Assembly: GCA_003117195.1 (NCBI GenBank)
Contig: BDSI01000005.1
Location: forward strand, 2,092,857 to 2,156,856
From: Eudorina sp. 2006-703-Eu-15
Taxonomy: Eukaryota > Chlorophyta > Chlorophyceae > Chlamydomonadales > Volvocaceae
Length of the DNA stretch: 64,000 nt
Direction: 5' to 3'
The position numbers were made by a program, and so were the translations under genes. Of this stretch, positions 52,442 through 64,000 are shown piece by piece; position 1 is the stretch's first letter, and the number at the start of each line of letters is the position of its first letter. Below the pieces are notes generated by a model that was not told where the DNA came from, made no database searches, and saw only the letters and a program-made list of their open reading frames with translations.

Positions 52442-55400
52442 GCGCCGCCGAGGCTGGTGGCGGCGCTGGCGGCGGCGAGCCCCGCGACCGTCGGCAGCGG
52501 CAGCTTCGATGGCCCCGACACCGGTGTGAGCGCCGAGAAGAGGTTGGGCGGCGGCAGCGCCTCGCCGTACGTGCCCAGCTTGGCGGCGGCGCGGGTGAGC
52601 GGCATGAGCGCCGCGTCCATGGTGCGATTGAACACTCCGAACTGGCAGGGGCCCCCGGGGAGACAGTTACTCAGTTGGTGATCTACCATATATTATATAT
52701 ACACTTAGCTGGTGATTTGCCATAAACATAGATATCATATATATATATATATACTACTACTACTACTTGCGTGGAGGGAGCTGGCCCCCGTGAGATTTCA
52801 ATTAGCCTATACATAAATGATTCAGGAAACACCGACCAGGCAGGCGGGAACTGCTGGCTCACCTCCACATCCGTCAGCGGCCTGGACTGCCGCCGCGCCC
52901 GCAGGCCGCTGATGGGCGCCGCCAGGGACGCCCGCAGCGGCGACATGGACGCGCACGCCGCCGCCTTGGTGGCGGCCGCCCCGCGCAGCCGCTCCAGCCG
53001 CCCCGCGGCCCAGTTACCGTTACCTGGCGCCGTGAAGGGTCGGGAGCCTGAGGTTTGGCCGCCTGGCGCGCGCGCGTGCGTGTGTTTGCGTTGGAGAGCG
53101 GGGGCGGGGGCTCAATGAGGGCGAGGGGCGAGGGGCGATGGCGGCACGGGGGAACGGGTGCCTAGGGTTTCCGCGCCGATCAGACAAGGACGAGGACGAG
53201 GACACGCACTCTCGTCGTCGGAGTCATGAATCGTCGGGCAGCAGTCTGATGGATATCACTACACCACTTATAGGTCCGCTGTTACATCCCTTCATCCATT
53301 GATTCATTCGGTAAGCAGGACGAGGATCGACGTTACGGGAGATGAGACGGTGCGGGAAGCGAGGCGGTACGGGAGAAGAGACGCCAGGGGAGGGTTGGAA
53401 TTCGTATCGTGTCTGCGTGAGTGGTGTCAGTGTCGCTGCTGCGCCGACGACGGGGCGACGGCACGCGTCCGGGTCCCCCGGGCGTGATCATACCTGCAGC
53501 GCCCCCGTTTGATCGGCTGCTGAGGGGGCGGGCGGGCGGCAGCGCCGTCCCACCCGCCTTGCTGGTCGGCGAGGCGTTGCGGCTGCGCGCCTTCGCGCCG
53601 CCGGCGCTGCCACTGCGGCCGCCGCCCGCGGCGCCGCCGCCGCTGCCACCGCTCCCTCCCTCATCGCCGCCGCCCGCGCGCGCCGCCGCCGCCGCCGCCG
53701 CCGCGCTGCCCGCGCGGCCCTTTAACGGCGACGGCGGCCGCGCCGCACCTGGCGCCGCATTTGCCGCCGCCTGCGGCGGCCGCGAGGCCTGCCCCGGCTG
53801 CTTCAGCGGCGACAGCGGCCGCACAGGGGAGAGGGGTCTCAGCGGCGGGCTGAATGACGTCCCCGTCATGCCCGACGCCGCCGACCCCGGCGGCGGCGTC
53901 AGGCCCTGTACGGGATCCACGGATGTCCCTGACACGACGGCCGCGATGATCGCGGGGTCGATGCCAGCCGGCTGGTGTAGCCCCATCAGCGCGCCGACGG
54001 AGGCGCTGCCGGGCCTTACGAGATGCTGCAGGTGAATGGGTACGGCAGGGCGCGGCACCAGCTGCGGCGGCGCCGGCGGGAGCTTGGCCTTCTTCCCGGA
54101 CTTCTTCCCCGACTTCTTTCGAGCGCTGCCGCTGGGCGCGCTCTTGCCGGTGGCGCCGCGGCGCGCCGCCGGCGCCGCCGGCAGCACGGCCCCGCGGCCC
54201 GCCGCCGCCGCCGCGGCGGCGGCGGCGCTGGCTGCCGCGGCGGCGGCACCCGCCGTCGCGGGGCGGCTCTGCCCCGCCGCCAGCGCGGCCTCCACCATCT
54301 GCCGCATCATGAGGTAATCCGCGTCCCGATTGACGTACGCACTCGTCACCGGCGCATCCGGCGGCTGGCTAAGGCTGCCGTACGGCCCGGGGACGCCGCT
54401 GGAAGCCGCAACTGCTGCCGCCGGGGGCCCGCCAAAGGTCGTCGTCATGGTGACTGCCCCGCTCGAGGCGGCACCGGCGCCGCCGGCGCCCGCCACGGCA
54501 CCGTTGGCGGCAGGGCCGCTGCCGCCGCTGCCGCCACCGCCGCCGGCCGCCGGACCGTTGGCGGCGTGCGCTAGGGGGACTGTGATTCCCAGCGCGCGCT
54601 GATGGAAGAGCAGCACAGCCTTGGATGGCAGGAAAGCGGGCTGCTGCTGCGCGGCGGCCTTCTTCGCCGCCGCCTTCCGCTTCGCCGCCGCCACGGCGGC
54701 GTCCAGGGGCGTCAGGGGAGTCTGCCCGGAGCTCGGACCGGCGGTTGACATGGGGCTAGGACTCGAGCTGCGATTCGCCGGCTGCGCAGCGGCGGCGGCA
54801 GCGGCAGCCGCCGCCGCAGGTGTGCCGCCGCCAGGCAGCGGCGGCACCCGAGCGGGGCTGAAGGAGGTGAGGTGTTGCATGGGCGAGGCGGGCCGGCTGT
54901 TGCCTCCAGCGGTGGCAGTGAAGGAGCTGCTGATGCGGGAAGGCGGCTGTGAAAGGATCCCGCGGCCTCCGAAGACGTCCCTATTGGTGGCTCCCTTGCC
55001 GGGAGATTCCAGGTTGGGCATGACCTGTGGGGGGTGGCCGGCAGCGGCGGCAGCCACCAGTTGTACGGCGTACGGCATTCAGTGACGCGGCCACAACTAG
55101 CCGCGCCCGGTCATGCCATGCTGAGGGTCGGGGTCAAAGACTTGCTGAGGGTCGGGGCCAAAGAGCGTGTCAGGATGTGACCACGCCACAACGCCGCACT
55201 GCCGGCTTGTGTACGGTGTCGATGCGCCCCGGCATCAACGGGCTGCCCCAGGTCTATCTAGTCCAGATCACTCCCGCAACGCGGACCTCCAACTTGTCCG
55301 TGACCCAGATCAGGTCTTGACCCAGATCAGATTATGACGCAGATCGGTTGTGACCCAGATCAACGGTACGTACCCTCGTACCGTCCGGCGCTATGACTCA

Positions 55401-56629
55401 ACCTCCTGCTCGGAACGGACAGGCCGGCCTCCCTACGTGGGCCCTCCGACACGATCCGACGCGCCCCACATCCCCGCCCACGGCCCATCGCCAGATCCAA
55501 CCACCAACCGGCCAGCCTCACCAAATAGAGCTTCTCCAGCACGTCCATCTCCTCTTGCGTCCCCTCATCATCGGAGGACATGGGCCCGGGGTCGCTGTCG
55601 TCGCTGCTGGTGGTGGAGGGTGGTTTCGGGGGCGGTTTCGGAGCCAGTTCCATGCTCTCCTGCGGGTGAGGGATGAAAGAGGGAGCCGCGGTAAGGCGGG
55701 GGATGGCGGTCTGCGATGGACGGATGCGGTTCAAAGCGCGACGCGCCGGGGACTCGCGGGCCCGTGGGTCGCCCGGTCCCGCCACCTCCTGAGCTCGCGG
55801 ACCGGGTAAAACCATCCGTAATCATTACTTCCCCCCGTCGTGGACTAAATTGGACCCCAGGCCGGCTTCCATTTATCTTAAACGCCCTCGCTGGGCCCGC
55901 CTTGGACTGCCAGCTCAGTCAGCCCCCGGCTGCCGGCGCGCCTGCTGTCCGCTCCGCCAGAAGGAGCCCCGCGCACGTTCGCCACACCGTCCCGTCGACC
56001 ACCACGCCGCCGGCCACGTGACCGCACGCCGCCGTACTCGCCTGGAAGAATCGGCCCAGCGCCTCCGCGATGTTCTCCACCGCCGCCACCTTGCGCGGGA
56101 AGGCCCCCGCGTCCTTCGCATTCGCGCGGGTGCCCTGTCGGCTGCCGCCGCCGCCGCCGCCGCTGGGCGCGCTGACGACCCCGACGCCGCCGCCGCCGCC
56201 GCTCGAGGCGGCAACAGGACTTCCCCCCGGCCCCGAGCCAGCTCGAAGCGTGCCCGCGAATGCGCCGGCGGGACTGCCGGTGTAGGTCGAGCTGCGTCCC
56301 GGGGCGCCGGGGGAGGTGACCACGTTCCGCGGGGTGCTGTTCGTGCCGCCGGACCCCCCGTTCATGCGGCCTAGGGCCGAGCCTACCAAAGCGCTGCCAG
56401 CACTGGTGCCGACTGGGTTGCCGGGTCCGAGGGGCGATAGGCCGGGTCCGCCCCGCTGGCTGCCGTCCAGTGTCCCTGTCCCGCCCGAGGGTATGGCCCC
56501 CGCGGAGTTGCGCCTGTTGGCCATGGGCGTCAGCTGGCCCGGGCCGTCGGCCATAGCGCCGCTGGCGGTAGCGCTGCCCGGCGCTAGGATGCCGGCGGCG
56601 GTGACGCCGGTGGTGGTGTGCAGGTGCAT
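41286..56629 (-). CDS. Very long LRR protein with a triplicated C-terminal module and IQ-like tail
   Basis: Not recognised by name. Minus-strand exons: 56629-55988 (uncertain), 55659-55522, 55024-53494, 53023-52863, 52641-52103, 51930-51768, 51241-51011, 50297-50083, 49469-49319, 48935-48741, 48508-48395, 48065-47958, 47623-47540, 47003-46605, 46284-46162, 45530-45307, 45027-44010, 43540-43457, 42695-42614, 42002-41872, 41474-41286. All phases agree; total 2173 residues. Residues 1-1000 are Gly/Ala/Pro/Ser-rich with a few charged patches. About 1059-1322 are RNI-type leucine-rich repeats (LHRLVLDGNPIGDVGAELL, IKILDLSWNTLGKRGGQAL, LTHLVLRDNPVGVMAARKLL). Then a strand-rich module occurs at about 1323-1424, 1599-1700 and 2013-2111, separated by helical units with the shared core YLTC-x-QL. 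The tail AARQVQRAWRLYK is IQ-like. The first exon's donor (GTGTGG) is weak; alternatively exon 1 is its own gene stopping at 55919, and the main gene starts at the ATG at 55653. An ATG at 56844 with a 95-bp intron is another possible start. Confidence 0.7.
42855..43153. repeat. (CCCT)n tetranucleotide microsatellite, about 300 bp
   Basis: Nearly uninterrupted CCCT/TCCC with four or five one-base slips. It lies in the intron between exons 43540-43457 and 42695-42614 of the long LRR gene, where the sense strand reads (AGGG)n, a pure polypurine run. Confidence 0.97.
45032..45094. repeat. 14-bp tandem repeat in an LRR-gene intron
   Basis: Four copies of GCGGGTGGGGCCGA directly upstream (in transcript order) of the acceptor of the 1018-bp exon, replacing the usual pyrimidine tract. 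On the sense strand it is C-rich, so it may serve as that tract. Confidence 0.9.
45691..45724. repeat. (GGCA)n microsatellite
   Basis: About eight GGCA/GCAG units in the intron between exons 46284-46162 and 45530-45307 of the long LRR gene. Confidence 0.85.
47405..47430. repeat. (TA)n(GT)n microsatellite
   Basis: About seven TA units followed by six GT units in the intron at 47004-47539 of the long LRR gene. Confidence 0.85.
52681..52755. repeat. AT-rich island with (AT)n
   Basis: A strikingly AT-rich patch in the 221-bp intron 52642-52862, with two diverged copies of a TGGTGAT..TACCATA/GCCATAAA-like segment and an eight-unit AT run, in an otherwise very GC-rich gene. Confidence 0.75.
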
Positions 56630-58912
56630 GGTCGGATCACGCTGTTCGCGGCAGCAGCCCGCGCGGGCGTGAACGCACGGCGGGCACAAGCGGGCCGATG
56701 CGGAGCTACACGCGACAGCGTTGGATTCAGTTGCACATAACGGCAGGCCTCCGGTGTGCCGCCGATCGTACGCTGCATATTAGGCGGGACAGCGGCAGGA
56801 GGCGGCAGCATGGTCATCGACCACGTTTGCGAGACGGACGCCATATCGCCCCGACCGTGAGGATTCGCCCCCACTGGGAAAAGCGTTAGTCACAATGGTA
56901 TGGTCGCGCAGTTCTTGCGACCGCTTCCTGTGTCGCGGTAGCTATACCGAACACTTAGCATGGGATTCCAGTCCTACCGCCATATTACTATTAGTCACAA
57001 CCTACCGTCCTTTAGATATGCCCCCACAGACGAGGGGAGGACTCATTTACGCCGGGTGGTTGGAATCTCATACCCAGACGCGTAGCGCCTCTACCACAAG
57101 CCAAAAGTACTCCAAAACGAAGGCCTTGTGAACTGCACTTGTTGTAAGCGGTTGCTGTTGTGCCCGCACGCGGCTCGCCTGGGAGAAGGAGCTGAGCGGA
57201 TCGATAATTTTACCGTGTCAAACGTGCTTGTGGATAAACAGAATAGGTATATTTGCGGTCTACAGGGAGATGTTGGCCGTGTTGAAGTGTTCCTTACGGC
57301 CCTTCGACAGAGCTGAACAGTAAAGTAGGAGTCACAAGCCACGGTTTAGTTGGAGTACACGATCTTCAATCACAAAATCCAGCAACAAAATATAGTAATT
57401 GCCTAATGTTACTGGGAAACTCTCGATAACAAGTGACAAGATAGATGGTCGAGACTGAGACTCAGCAGCCAAGAATGTCGTATTACACATGAACTTTTCA
57501 CATCTTCCGTCGAAGATAACTATGCGAGCGGCTTTCACGGAGGCCCTGAAAGTCTTGGAGCGCAGGGTGGGCAGCCTTCCGTACTTTCATGTCGTGAGGA
57601 GCACCAAGACGCACATGGGCTACCTTGACAAGGCATTTTGCGATAAAGTTCACAGTAAGGTAAACGTCAAGCTCGACGTCAATTACATGAACAATACCGT
57701 ACTCGAGGTAGTAACCGTTACAAGGTGGACCCGAGGTGTTCCAACGGGCCCAGATAGCTCGTAGGCGCCTCATTTCATCAACCCTTACCAAGGACTGCGC
57801 ACTCATCCTCCACCACTTGCGGGGAGGAGGTCACGCAGCCAACACAGCAGGTTACAAGCGCGCCAGGATTTGCTCTTCTGGAAAGCGCGCCAGACCCGCC
57901 GACCGTACCGTACTGTTGACATAATACCGCGGCTGAAACGGGCGTGACGCACTGTGAATCAACCACACATGCTGGTGTTTGGAGCAGCGTGAAGTATGGC
58001 TGCAGCTCCTGTCGGGGCGTTCAACGAGAAGCCGGAGGCACAGAAAGAGGAATCATGGTCAGGCCAGGTCCCGACCGGCCCTCACCCCCCGTCACCCGGC
58101 GGCCTCAACAGAAGTGATGTTGAATCGCTGACGCCACAAAAGTGAACATTCATTAGGTGGACAGGAATCTCAGCATTTCCGCACGGAGGCAGCATGCGAT
58201 AGCCCCTCGGAGGCCCTCGGGCTCACGTCCGGGCAGGTCCGGGCAGTGTAGGCCATCGCCAAGGCTAGGCATCGCAAGCGCGTGTATTTCAGTTTGCGCT
58301 CAGTCCACTGGAGTCAGGATTTGTGCGGCTACCTTGGGGAGCAGTGGCCGATTAAAGACTTTTCGATGGTGGCGCATAAGCAGGTTTAGCTTGGATTCTG
58401 ACGCATTCTGTTTATCTTCAAGTGAACTGTAGTGCTAAGAGGTACCGGGAAACGGTCGGCTGTGCGGTCTACGTGCTGTGCGATACTGTGCTGAGGTCGC
58501 GAAATGTCACAGCACGATACGTACTTCTACACTGGCACTCCTTCACACAACCGCAAATGCTCACGGCTGCATACGCTTGCCATTCGCTGCTTGCTATTCC
58601 TGAGAACGAGTAGGCACGCTCCGACTGGATCCAACGCTTGAACGAAACTGCTCGTCAACTTTGCCTGCAAGGTGAAAGACGACCAGCTTCACCGCGACAA
58701 GGAGGTGGCAATTGCATTCTTCTCTACAGATCAACTCGAGCTGCTCTTTATCTCGATTGATCGTTTCGAATTTTTGAACGATGTAATGTGCATTGGACGC
58801 GCATGCTGCAACCTCCAAACGAGCGCCCAGGAATCGCATCACCATATTCTATTATGTAGCAAATCCTCAGCAATAGCCCAGGCCTGGGTCACAGAGAAAG
58901 GGGACTTTCGCC
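56630..58912. other. Gap between the long LRR gene and the IQ-motif gene
   Basis: It should hold the divergent promoters of both genes. The part next to 56630 also has an ATG at 56844 in a readable frame (MASVSQTWSMTMLPPPAAV...) that may be the true first exon of the LRR gene. A possible plus-strand exon lies at 57489-57659. The rest, of moderate GC, shows nothing I can support. Confidence 0.5.
57489..57659 (+). CDS. Possible exon of an unresolved plus-strand gene (low confidence)
   Basis: Fifty-seven codons from an ATG at 57489 to a good donor (AAG|GTAAAC) at 57659, encoding a plausible folded segment (EALKVLERRVGSLPYFHVV, then MGYLDKAFCDKVHSK). A phase-0 acceptor at about 57789 would continue into DCALILHHLRGGG and reach a stop near 57922. 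An earlier fragment at 57182-57312 (GAERIDNFTVSNVLVDKQNR) could belong to it. Family unknown; may be chance. Confidence 0.25.
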
Positions 58913-61900
58913 ATGGACTACGACGCTTTGTTTAAGAGGAGAGATGCTGCTGCAAGGCGAATTCAGGCACGCAAGAGAACTTGCGAATGTTTTCGCAAGC
59001 TACATAAGGCGCGGGATCTTGACTCGTGTAAGGCACGCAGGCAGCCTGGCGCGCGCACCGCGGGCGGAAGGCCTTCCTCAAGTTGCGGGTGCGTCGTTCG
59101 GTCCGAACGCAGCGTGACTGCGTTTGGGGAGCGGAAGTAGGGTCGGTCATGGCGAACGTTTTCACAAACACAACACCTGGGGGTTTTCGGAGTGCCCGCC
59201 TGCCACTTGTAAGACAAGTTTCACAGCTCCGGGCTGCTGCGTGCAGGATGCTGCAAATCGAATCCAAGCGGTTGCCAAAGGATGGTACGTCCGAAAGCAG
59301 GTAAAGCGCTACGGAGACGTCGTACCTAGGCTCACTCAGGCTCACTCCTGACATGCTGTCACAATTACCTCGTCAAACAGCGGCGTATGCCGCCTTTGCT
59401 CTCGAGGGTTCCTGCGTCTCAAGTCAGAGCAGCAATCCATGCCGACTGTGGTTTGCAGGTCCAGGACCAGCGCAACCGGCAGCATATGGAGGAGCGCTTC
59501 CAGGCTGTTATGGATAAGCACCGCGAGAAAATTGCGGTGCGAAGGGGGTCGCACAGACACATTCTGGCGTCAGAGCCGAAGTGGCTGGGTGGCGCGGGCG
59601 CGGTGGACCAGGGGGCCAGCCATGTGCCGTGGGGTCAGCACATTCACCTCAAACACTCGTCTGGTGTCTGTCAAGCAGATCAGGGACGTGACGGCATGAC
59701 CAATGGATCTTTCATTATTCGACCGACAGTCCGTGAAGGCTTATTCGCCGAGACATGGCCCGGACGCCGTGGTGGGCGAAATCCGCCTTCAAGAGGGACG
59801 TAGATCGCGTCGTTGGATTTGCGCCCGTCTGCCTCTGGCACAAATCCTGCAGGTTCTGGAGGCGGAGAAACGCGCCCTCATGGCAATGCCGGGCAGCGAG
59901 ATGGAGGAGTACGAGCAGAAGCGGATGCTCGCCGCCGTCAAGGTCCAGGCTCACTGGCGGGGGCTGGTGGCGCGGCGCAAACTGGCGCAGTCACCGGAGC
60001 GCTTGAAGCGAGAGCAGGTGCCCTTCTGCCTCAACCAGTTCTTTGTTGCTGCCTGGATGTCGCGATGTTAATTATGCAATGTAACCGTAACCGCGATGTT
60101 ATTACAGCTCGCACGTCAAAGCCGATGTAAGATCTTCGCGGCCCACTGCTGCTGTCAGACGCCGTTGGGAAACACCCGAAGCTTCGCTGGGGCTGCCGTG
60201 TGCGGTGTCAGCGCGCTGGCGGGGATGCCGGACGGCTGTCAGGGGGGTATGTGCGGCACAGACGGGATGGCCAGCGGCTGTCAAGATTACTCCGGCCGCA
60301 GCCATGGCTGTAGCTGTACCTGTAGCTGACCGCGCGCCTGTGCCGAACCCAAAGCCAACGACTGTGTTCGTTGACCGCCTTGCTCCCGCACAGGCTGCCC
60401 GCCGTATTCAGGCGGCCTTCAAGAACGTGCTCCGCTCCCGCCGCAGCACGGCAGCGCTAGCCAGCGTGGCGTCCGCCGCGACCCGTGCCGCCTCCCCCGG
60501 CGGCCGGCCCTCGCCCGGCGCGCTGCGACAGAGCGGCGCCTCTGTCCTGATGGGCAGTCCCCAGCTGCGCAGCCCCGGCACCGCGACGTCCAGCCCTCAA
60601 AAGCAACAGCCGGCGGGAGCGGCCGCTGGGGACGACCGGCAGGCGACGACTCGGAACGTTTCTGTCATGGGCCCCAGGCGCTACAAGGAGTTGCAGACCC
60701 AGGTGATTCAATTTCGAATCGGCTTGGCATCTTTGGGTGCGGCCACATGGAGAAGCATGCACACCGCAAGTGCGGATGCATACCGCAGGATGCATACTGC
60801 AGGCGCTGTCGCGTCCTGACCAGCTCTGCTGCACGGTGACAAGCTACCTGCACCGCACTGTGGCATCTGTAAAATGCGCTACCTAGGCTGAGGTCGTGGC
60901 CGCGCAAACTGGAATGTGATCTTCGCTGTGTGGAGGGCGCCAAGCCGACACTTGCGGGCACGACACCAAATGTGCGGCACCGCGGCGCAGGTGGACGGGA
61001 AGCTGAGCGCGTATGTGGCGCTGGCCAAGAGCCGGGGCAGCCGGCGACAGGACCCGCGCGTCACGGAGGCGCGCCTGGCGGTGCTCCTGGGCGAGCACAA
61101 CAGGACCGCGGCTGAGCGGCTCGCGGCCGTGCACGACCGACAGCGCAACCTGGTGATGATGGACACGCTTTGCGTGCAGCTGGAGCAGGTAGGCTGGGAC
61201 CAGAGAGAGCGCGGCCGCACGGGCCGGGGCGAGGGGGCGCTGCCGCGTCACGCGCTGCTGCGTTGCGAGGGAACCGTCCGTGAGGGAAGCGAAACATATG
61301 GCAGACATCCGGCCTGACAAAATCGCTCAGCCTCAAAGCCGACACCATTTTATGTGAGCTGTCGTCCATCTGGGTTCCTGCCCGCCCGGACGCTTTGTAC
61401 AATATTGCTTTCTGGGTTAGCCGCTCGATGTCCACGACTAGCTTTCTGGGTTACCGTATCCTCCCGACCATCTACGCTGTGTGCGGCGAACATCTGAACG
61501 CTGTGGTGGCGGCTGTGCAGCTCCGACCGCTGGCGGACCTGCCCGCGGACGCGGCGCCACAAGATTTCCCCCGGCCAGCTCGGGGATCGGAGCGTGCGGA
61601 GCGCGCAGCTCAGGCCCATGCACTCAGCCTGGCTGAGGCCAAAATAGGCAACAGGTGGTGGACTCATCTGCGGGCGCTCAACACGCAGGTAGGGGGGCTG
61701 GAATGGTGGAGCCCATTCGCGTGGTGAAGTGGTGATGGGTTGGGCCCGGGTTGCAGTACCACCGTATATGAGAGAGACGAGACGGATGCAATGGTCGACA
61801 GGATTGCGGAAGCTGCCCAAAGCATGACAACGTATCTGCGAGACGAGATATCTGCAATGGTCGACAGGGTTTGGCAAGGGTTGCGGAAGCTGCCCAAAGC

Positions 61901-62800
61901 ACGGCGGCGTGCGACCCGCTCATCTCCGTGCCGCTGGGGTCACTGTGTGAGCTGTTCGTCTCTGCGTCCCTGTGAACTCCACGCCAGAAAGGTTGCATGG
62001 GAGACACGAATCGCACTTCTGCGCGCTACCGTACCATACGGGCGCTCGCGGAGTCAGATTGTAGCAGCAGCGCAACCTGACCCGCGGGGTCCGCTGTAAC
62101 ATCCTCAATAATAACCTGAGCGCCGCCGGACGCGCTGACGCTGACTCTGCAGGCTGTGCAGGAGGCCCTCCTGGCAGAGGAGGAGGAGCGGTGGGAAGTG
62201 ATGGACGCACGCTGGCGCCGGAAGTGGAGGGAAGTGGAAGAGCAGGTGCGGCTTGGGTTTGGCGCGTGTGCGTGTTTCGTGTCGACAAAAACGCCAGTAT
62301 GGTGCGTGTGCAGAGCCGCGGGCTTTGCCCACGCTCGCCCTTACAGGCAAATGGGCGCATGATAGGCAAATGGCTGCCCGCGAATGGCCAAGGACTATAT
62401 CCTGAGAGCTTCCTCAAACCCGGTTCGCATCCATGTGACATCTATGTCCAGGAAAACCGGCGGCCGGACATAGTGGAGGACTCACGCGGCAGAAGCGGCA
62501 TGGGCGCAGCGGCCGTGAAGGCGGCTAAGGAAGCCGCTGCACTGCAGTCCAAGCAAGAGGAGTACGCGGCCAGGCTGGCTCGCGCGGCGACCGCAGTACC
62601 CCTCGCGGCGGGATCGCGTGCGGCCACCGCGGCGGCCGTCGTGCCGCCGCCGCAGGGCGCCCATCCGGGGCCAAGCGCACCAGCAGCGACGACGTGAGTG
62701 CCTGGTGCTGGAAGGGGGACATGGTAGGGGGGTTGTTCGCGTTGCGGACCTTTCTTTGTCGTGCAGGCTCTCAACGAACTTCAGAGCGCCAGAGGTCTGA
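58913..62800 (+). CDS. IQ-motif and coiled-coil protein
   Basis: Probably binds calmodulin or a related EF-hand light chain through IQ helices (family knowledge; partner unknown). Eleven exons: 58913-58966, 59041-59088, 59247-59300, 59459-59536, 59853-60017, 60394-60702, 60991-61188, 61521-61688, 62153-62245, 62452-62693 and 62767-62800. Total 480 residues. IQ-like helices: RRIQAAWRAHRGRKAFLKLR (15-34), NRIQAVAKGWYVRKQ (exon 3), VKVQAHWRGLVARRKLAQ (exon 5), RRIQAAFKNVLRSRR (exon 6). The rest is charged helix (KRALMAMPGSEMEEYEQKRM, ALLAEEEERWEVMDARWRRK). The first intron (58967-59040) has GC rather than GT at its 5' end. The last exon adds only 11 codons and depends on a strong GTGAGT donor; without it the protein stops at 62697. 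TGTAA follows at 62828. Confidence 0.72.
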
Positions 62801-62827
62801 ACCTGGTCCGGCAAAGCGGTACCGTGC

Positions 62828-62832
62828 TGTAA
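62828..62832 (+). terminator. TGTAA poly(A) signal of the IQ-motif gene
   Basis: TGTAA 28 bp after the stop at 62800, supporting the end of this gene model. Confidence 0.55.
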
Positions 62833-64000
62833 GAAGTCATGGCTGGTGGTGTACCCATCGACATTGTGGCCAGTCCAAGACGGTGAAGTGGGACGTGCTG
62901 GTGCAGAAAATTTGGGGCGCGCGGAGACCCATGGGGGTTGGGTAGTTCTTGGTTGAACCAGAGCTGAACCAAAGTCTGGGTTGAACGGTGCGGAATAGGC
63001 CGTGTGTGGAAGTAGTTGTGCTCCTTAACAGGGGCTGTGCACTGGCACCGTAGTACACCGTTTGGACCGCCAACATGCTGGTGCACGCGGCGAAGTCCGT
63101 GGCGAAGTCTTTTCACCACTTTCCCCGACAACGAACAATGTTAACTCTTTTGTTGTTGGATTGTGGCGGCGCGCGGATGCACGGGCGGCGCGATGCTAGT
63201 TTTGGTCATTATCTATCCACGCACACAAGGGCAAACATCGTCTAAAGCTGAGCATCCGCAATGCCTTGTAAATCTTGTTTCAATACTTGACGCATATTAT
63301 GTACCTTTGCTGGTTGTATACATGTGTCTCGGATCGAAAAACGTCCGGAAACCTAAACGGCGTTCGAGATCCGCGCGTGGAGGCCGAATAGAGCAAGGAG
63401 CAAAGGTAGAGTGAGATGGTAATACTCCTGGGATAACGAAGACGGCAATACCATGGGAGCGGAGTAGGGTTGTCGAGAATGCAGCATGCATGCACCTTGC
63501 GAGTAGGAATGCCGGTTGTCATGGGAGATTATATGGGATGCAAACGGTGGGTAGTATGTATGATGTTGAAATTTGGTTACCCGGCGCACGCACAGAGCAT
63601 GCCTCTGTCAGGCCAAGTGCAGACTCAGATATAAAATGCCTACTACGTACTATATGCAGGGTTATGTCCTCGCTTGCTCGATTTCCTACCCCACCAACTC
63701 CAACGGCTGACTCATGTACGGACGGTCTACCACTCCAACATGCTGCACCAACTGCATGGCCACCTACATACAATGCCTATAAAAGCCAGAACATGCATAA
63801 TATTTTGCATGGTGCAATATTGAGATCCACCTCCTCTGAATGCGCAGTCGACTGATTAAGTCGCTGTAGATATTTACTTGCACCTGCACCGACTGCACTT
63901 CCTCCAAGCTTGCTGGAGGTGCTGCCGAAATATTCAACTCTCATCTTTTCAGCATACTACTTACAGTGTAAATCCTATTCTTCAGCATCTGAACACGATG
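62833..64000. other. Intergenic; no gene recognised to the window end
   Basis: GC falls to about half and no exon chain or repeat was found. The last 300 bp are the most AT-rich; an exon of the next gene could begin beyond the edge. Confidence 0.5.

Noticed and set aside
59459..59803. Relation of the IQ-motif gene to the SPATA17 family
   Set aside because: Three IQ helices and a loose Tyr-Ser-Pro match looked suggestive, but the matching piece falls in what is better explained as an intron (59537-59852), since exon 4 and the exon at 59853 join in phase as one coiled coil.

Overview
This window looks like nuclear DNA of a volvocine green alga (Chlamydomonas/Gonium/Volvox group). The evidence is very high GC in coding sequence, genes cut into many short exons by GT-AG introns, proteins loaded with Gly, Ala, Gln and His runs, abundant short tandem repeats, and the pentamer TGTAA shortly after several stop codons (the volvocine poly(A) signal). 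The species was not identified. All gene models here were built by hand from splice sites, reading phase and protein family motifs; every multi-exon model below closes to a whole number of codons.

Left part (1-10 kb): NEP1/EMG1, an 18S rRNA methyltransferase (minus, 1499-3383), stands head to head with a TEY-type MAP kinase (plus, 3951-8885) across a 567-bp gap. The NEP1 3'UTR opens with about 225 bp of a pentamer that is (GGGGC)n in the RNA. Next (10-19 kb, plus) is a 7-exon gene for a 2130-residue low-complexity protein with one C-terminal membrane segment. A 4-kb stretch without a recognised gene follows.

Middle (23-33 kb): two genes face each other across 0.8 kb. One encodes a 1558-residue acidic, disordered protein (minus) and the other a 442-residue coiled-coil protein (plus). 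Both carry RP-x-[S/T]-A motifs, so they may serve the same structure; a ciliary role is a guess.

33-41 kb: a poorly resolved stretch with possible small minus-strand exons, then mitochondrial-type lipoate biosynthesis octanoyltransferase (LipB family, minus, 35032-36362), then a beta-propeller plus BTB/BACK protein (minus, 37295-39120).

41-57 kb: one very long minus-strand gene of 21 mapped exons. It has a disordered N-terminus, a leucine-rich repeat block, and then a C-terminal half in which I see a strand-rich module three times, separated by helical segments, ending in an IQ-like helix. I could not assign it to a named protein, and it is the best candidate here for something undescribed.

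59-63 kb: an 11-exon plus-strand gene for a 480-residue IQ-motif/coiled-coil protein. I see no transposon, tRNA, rRNA, CRISPR array or organelle sequence.
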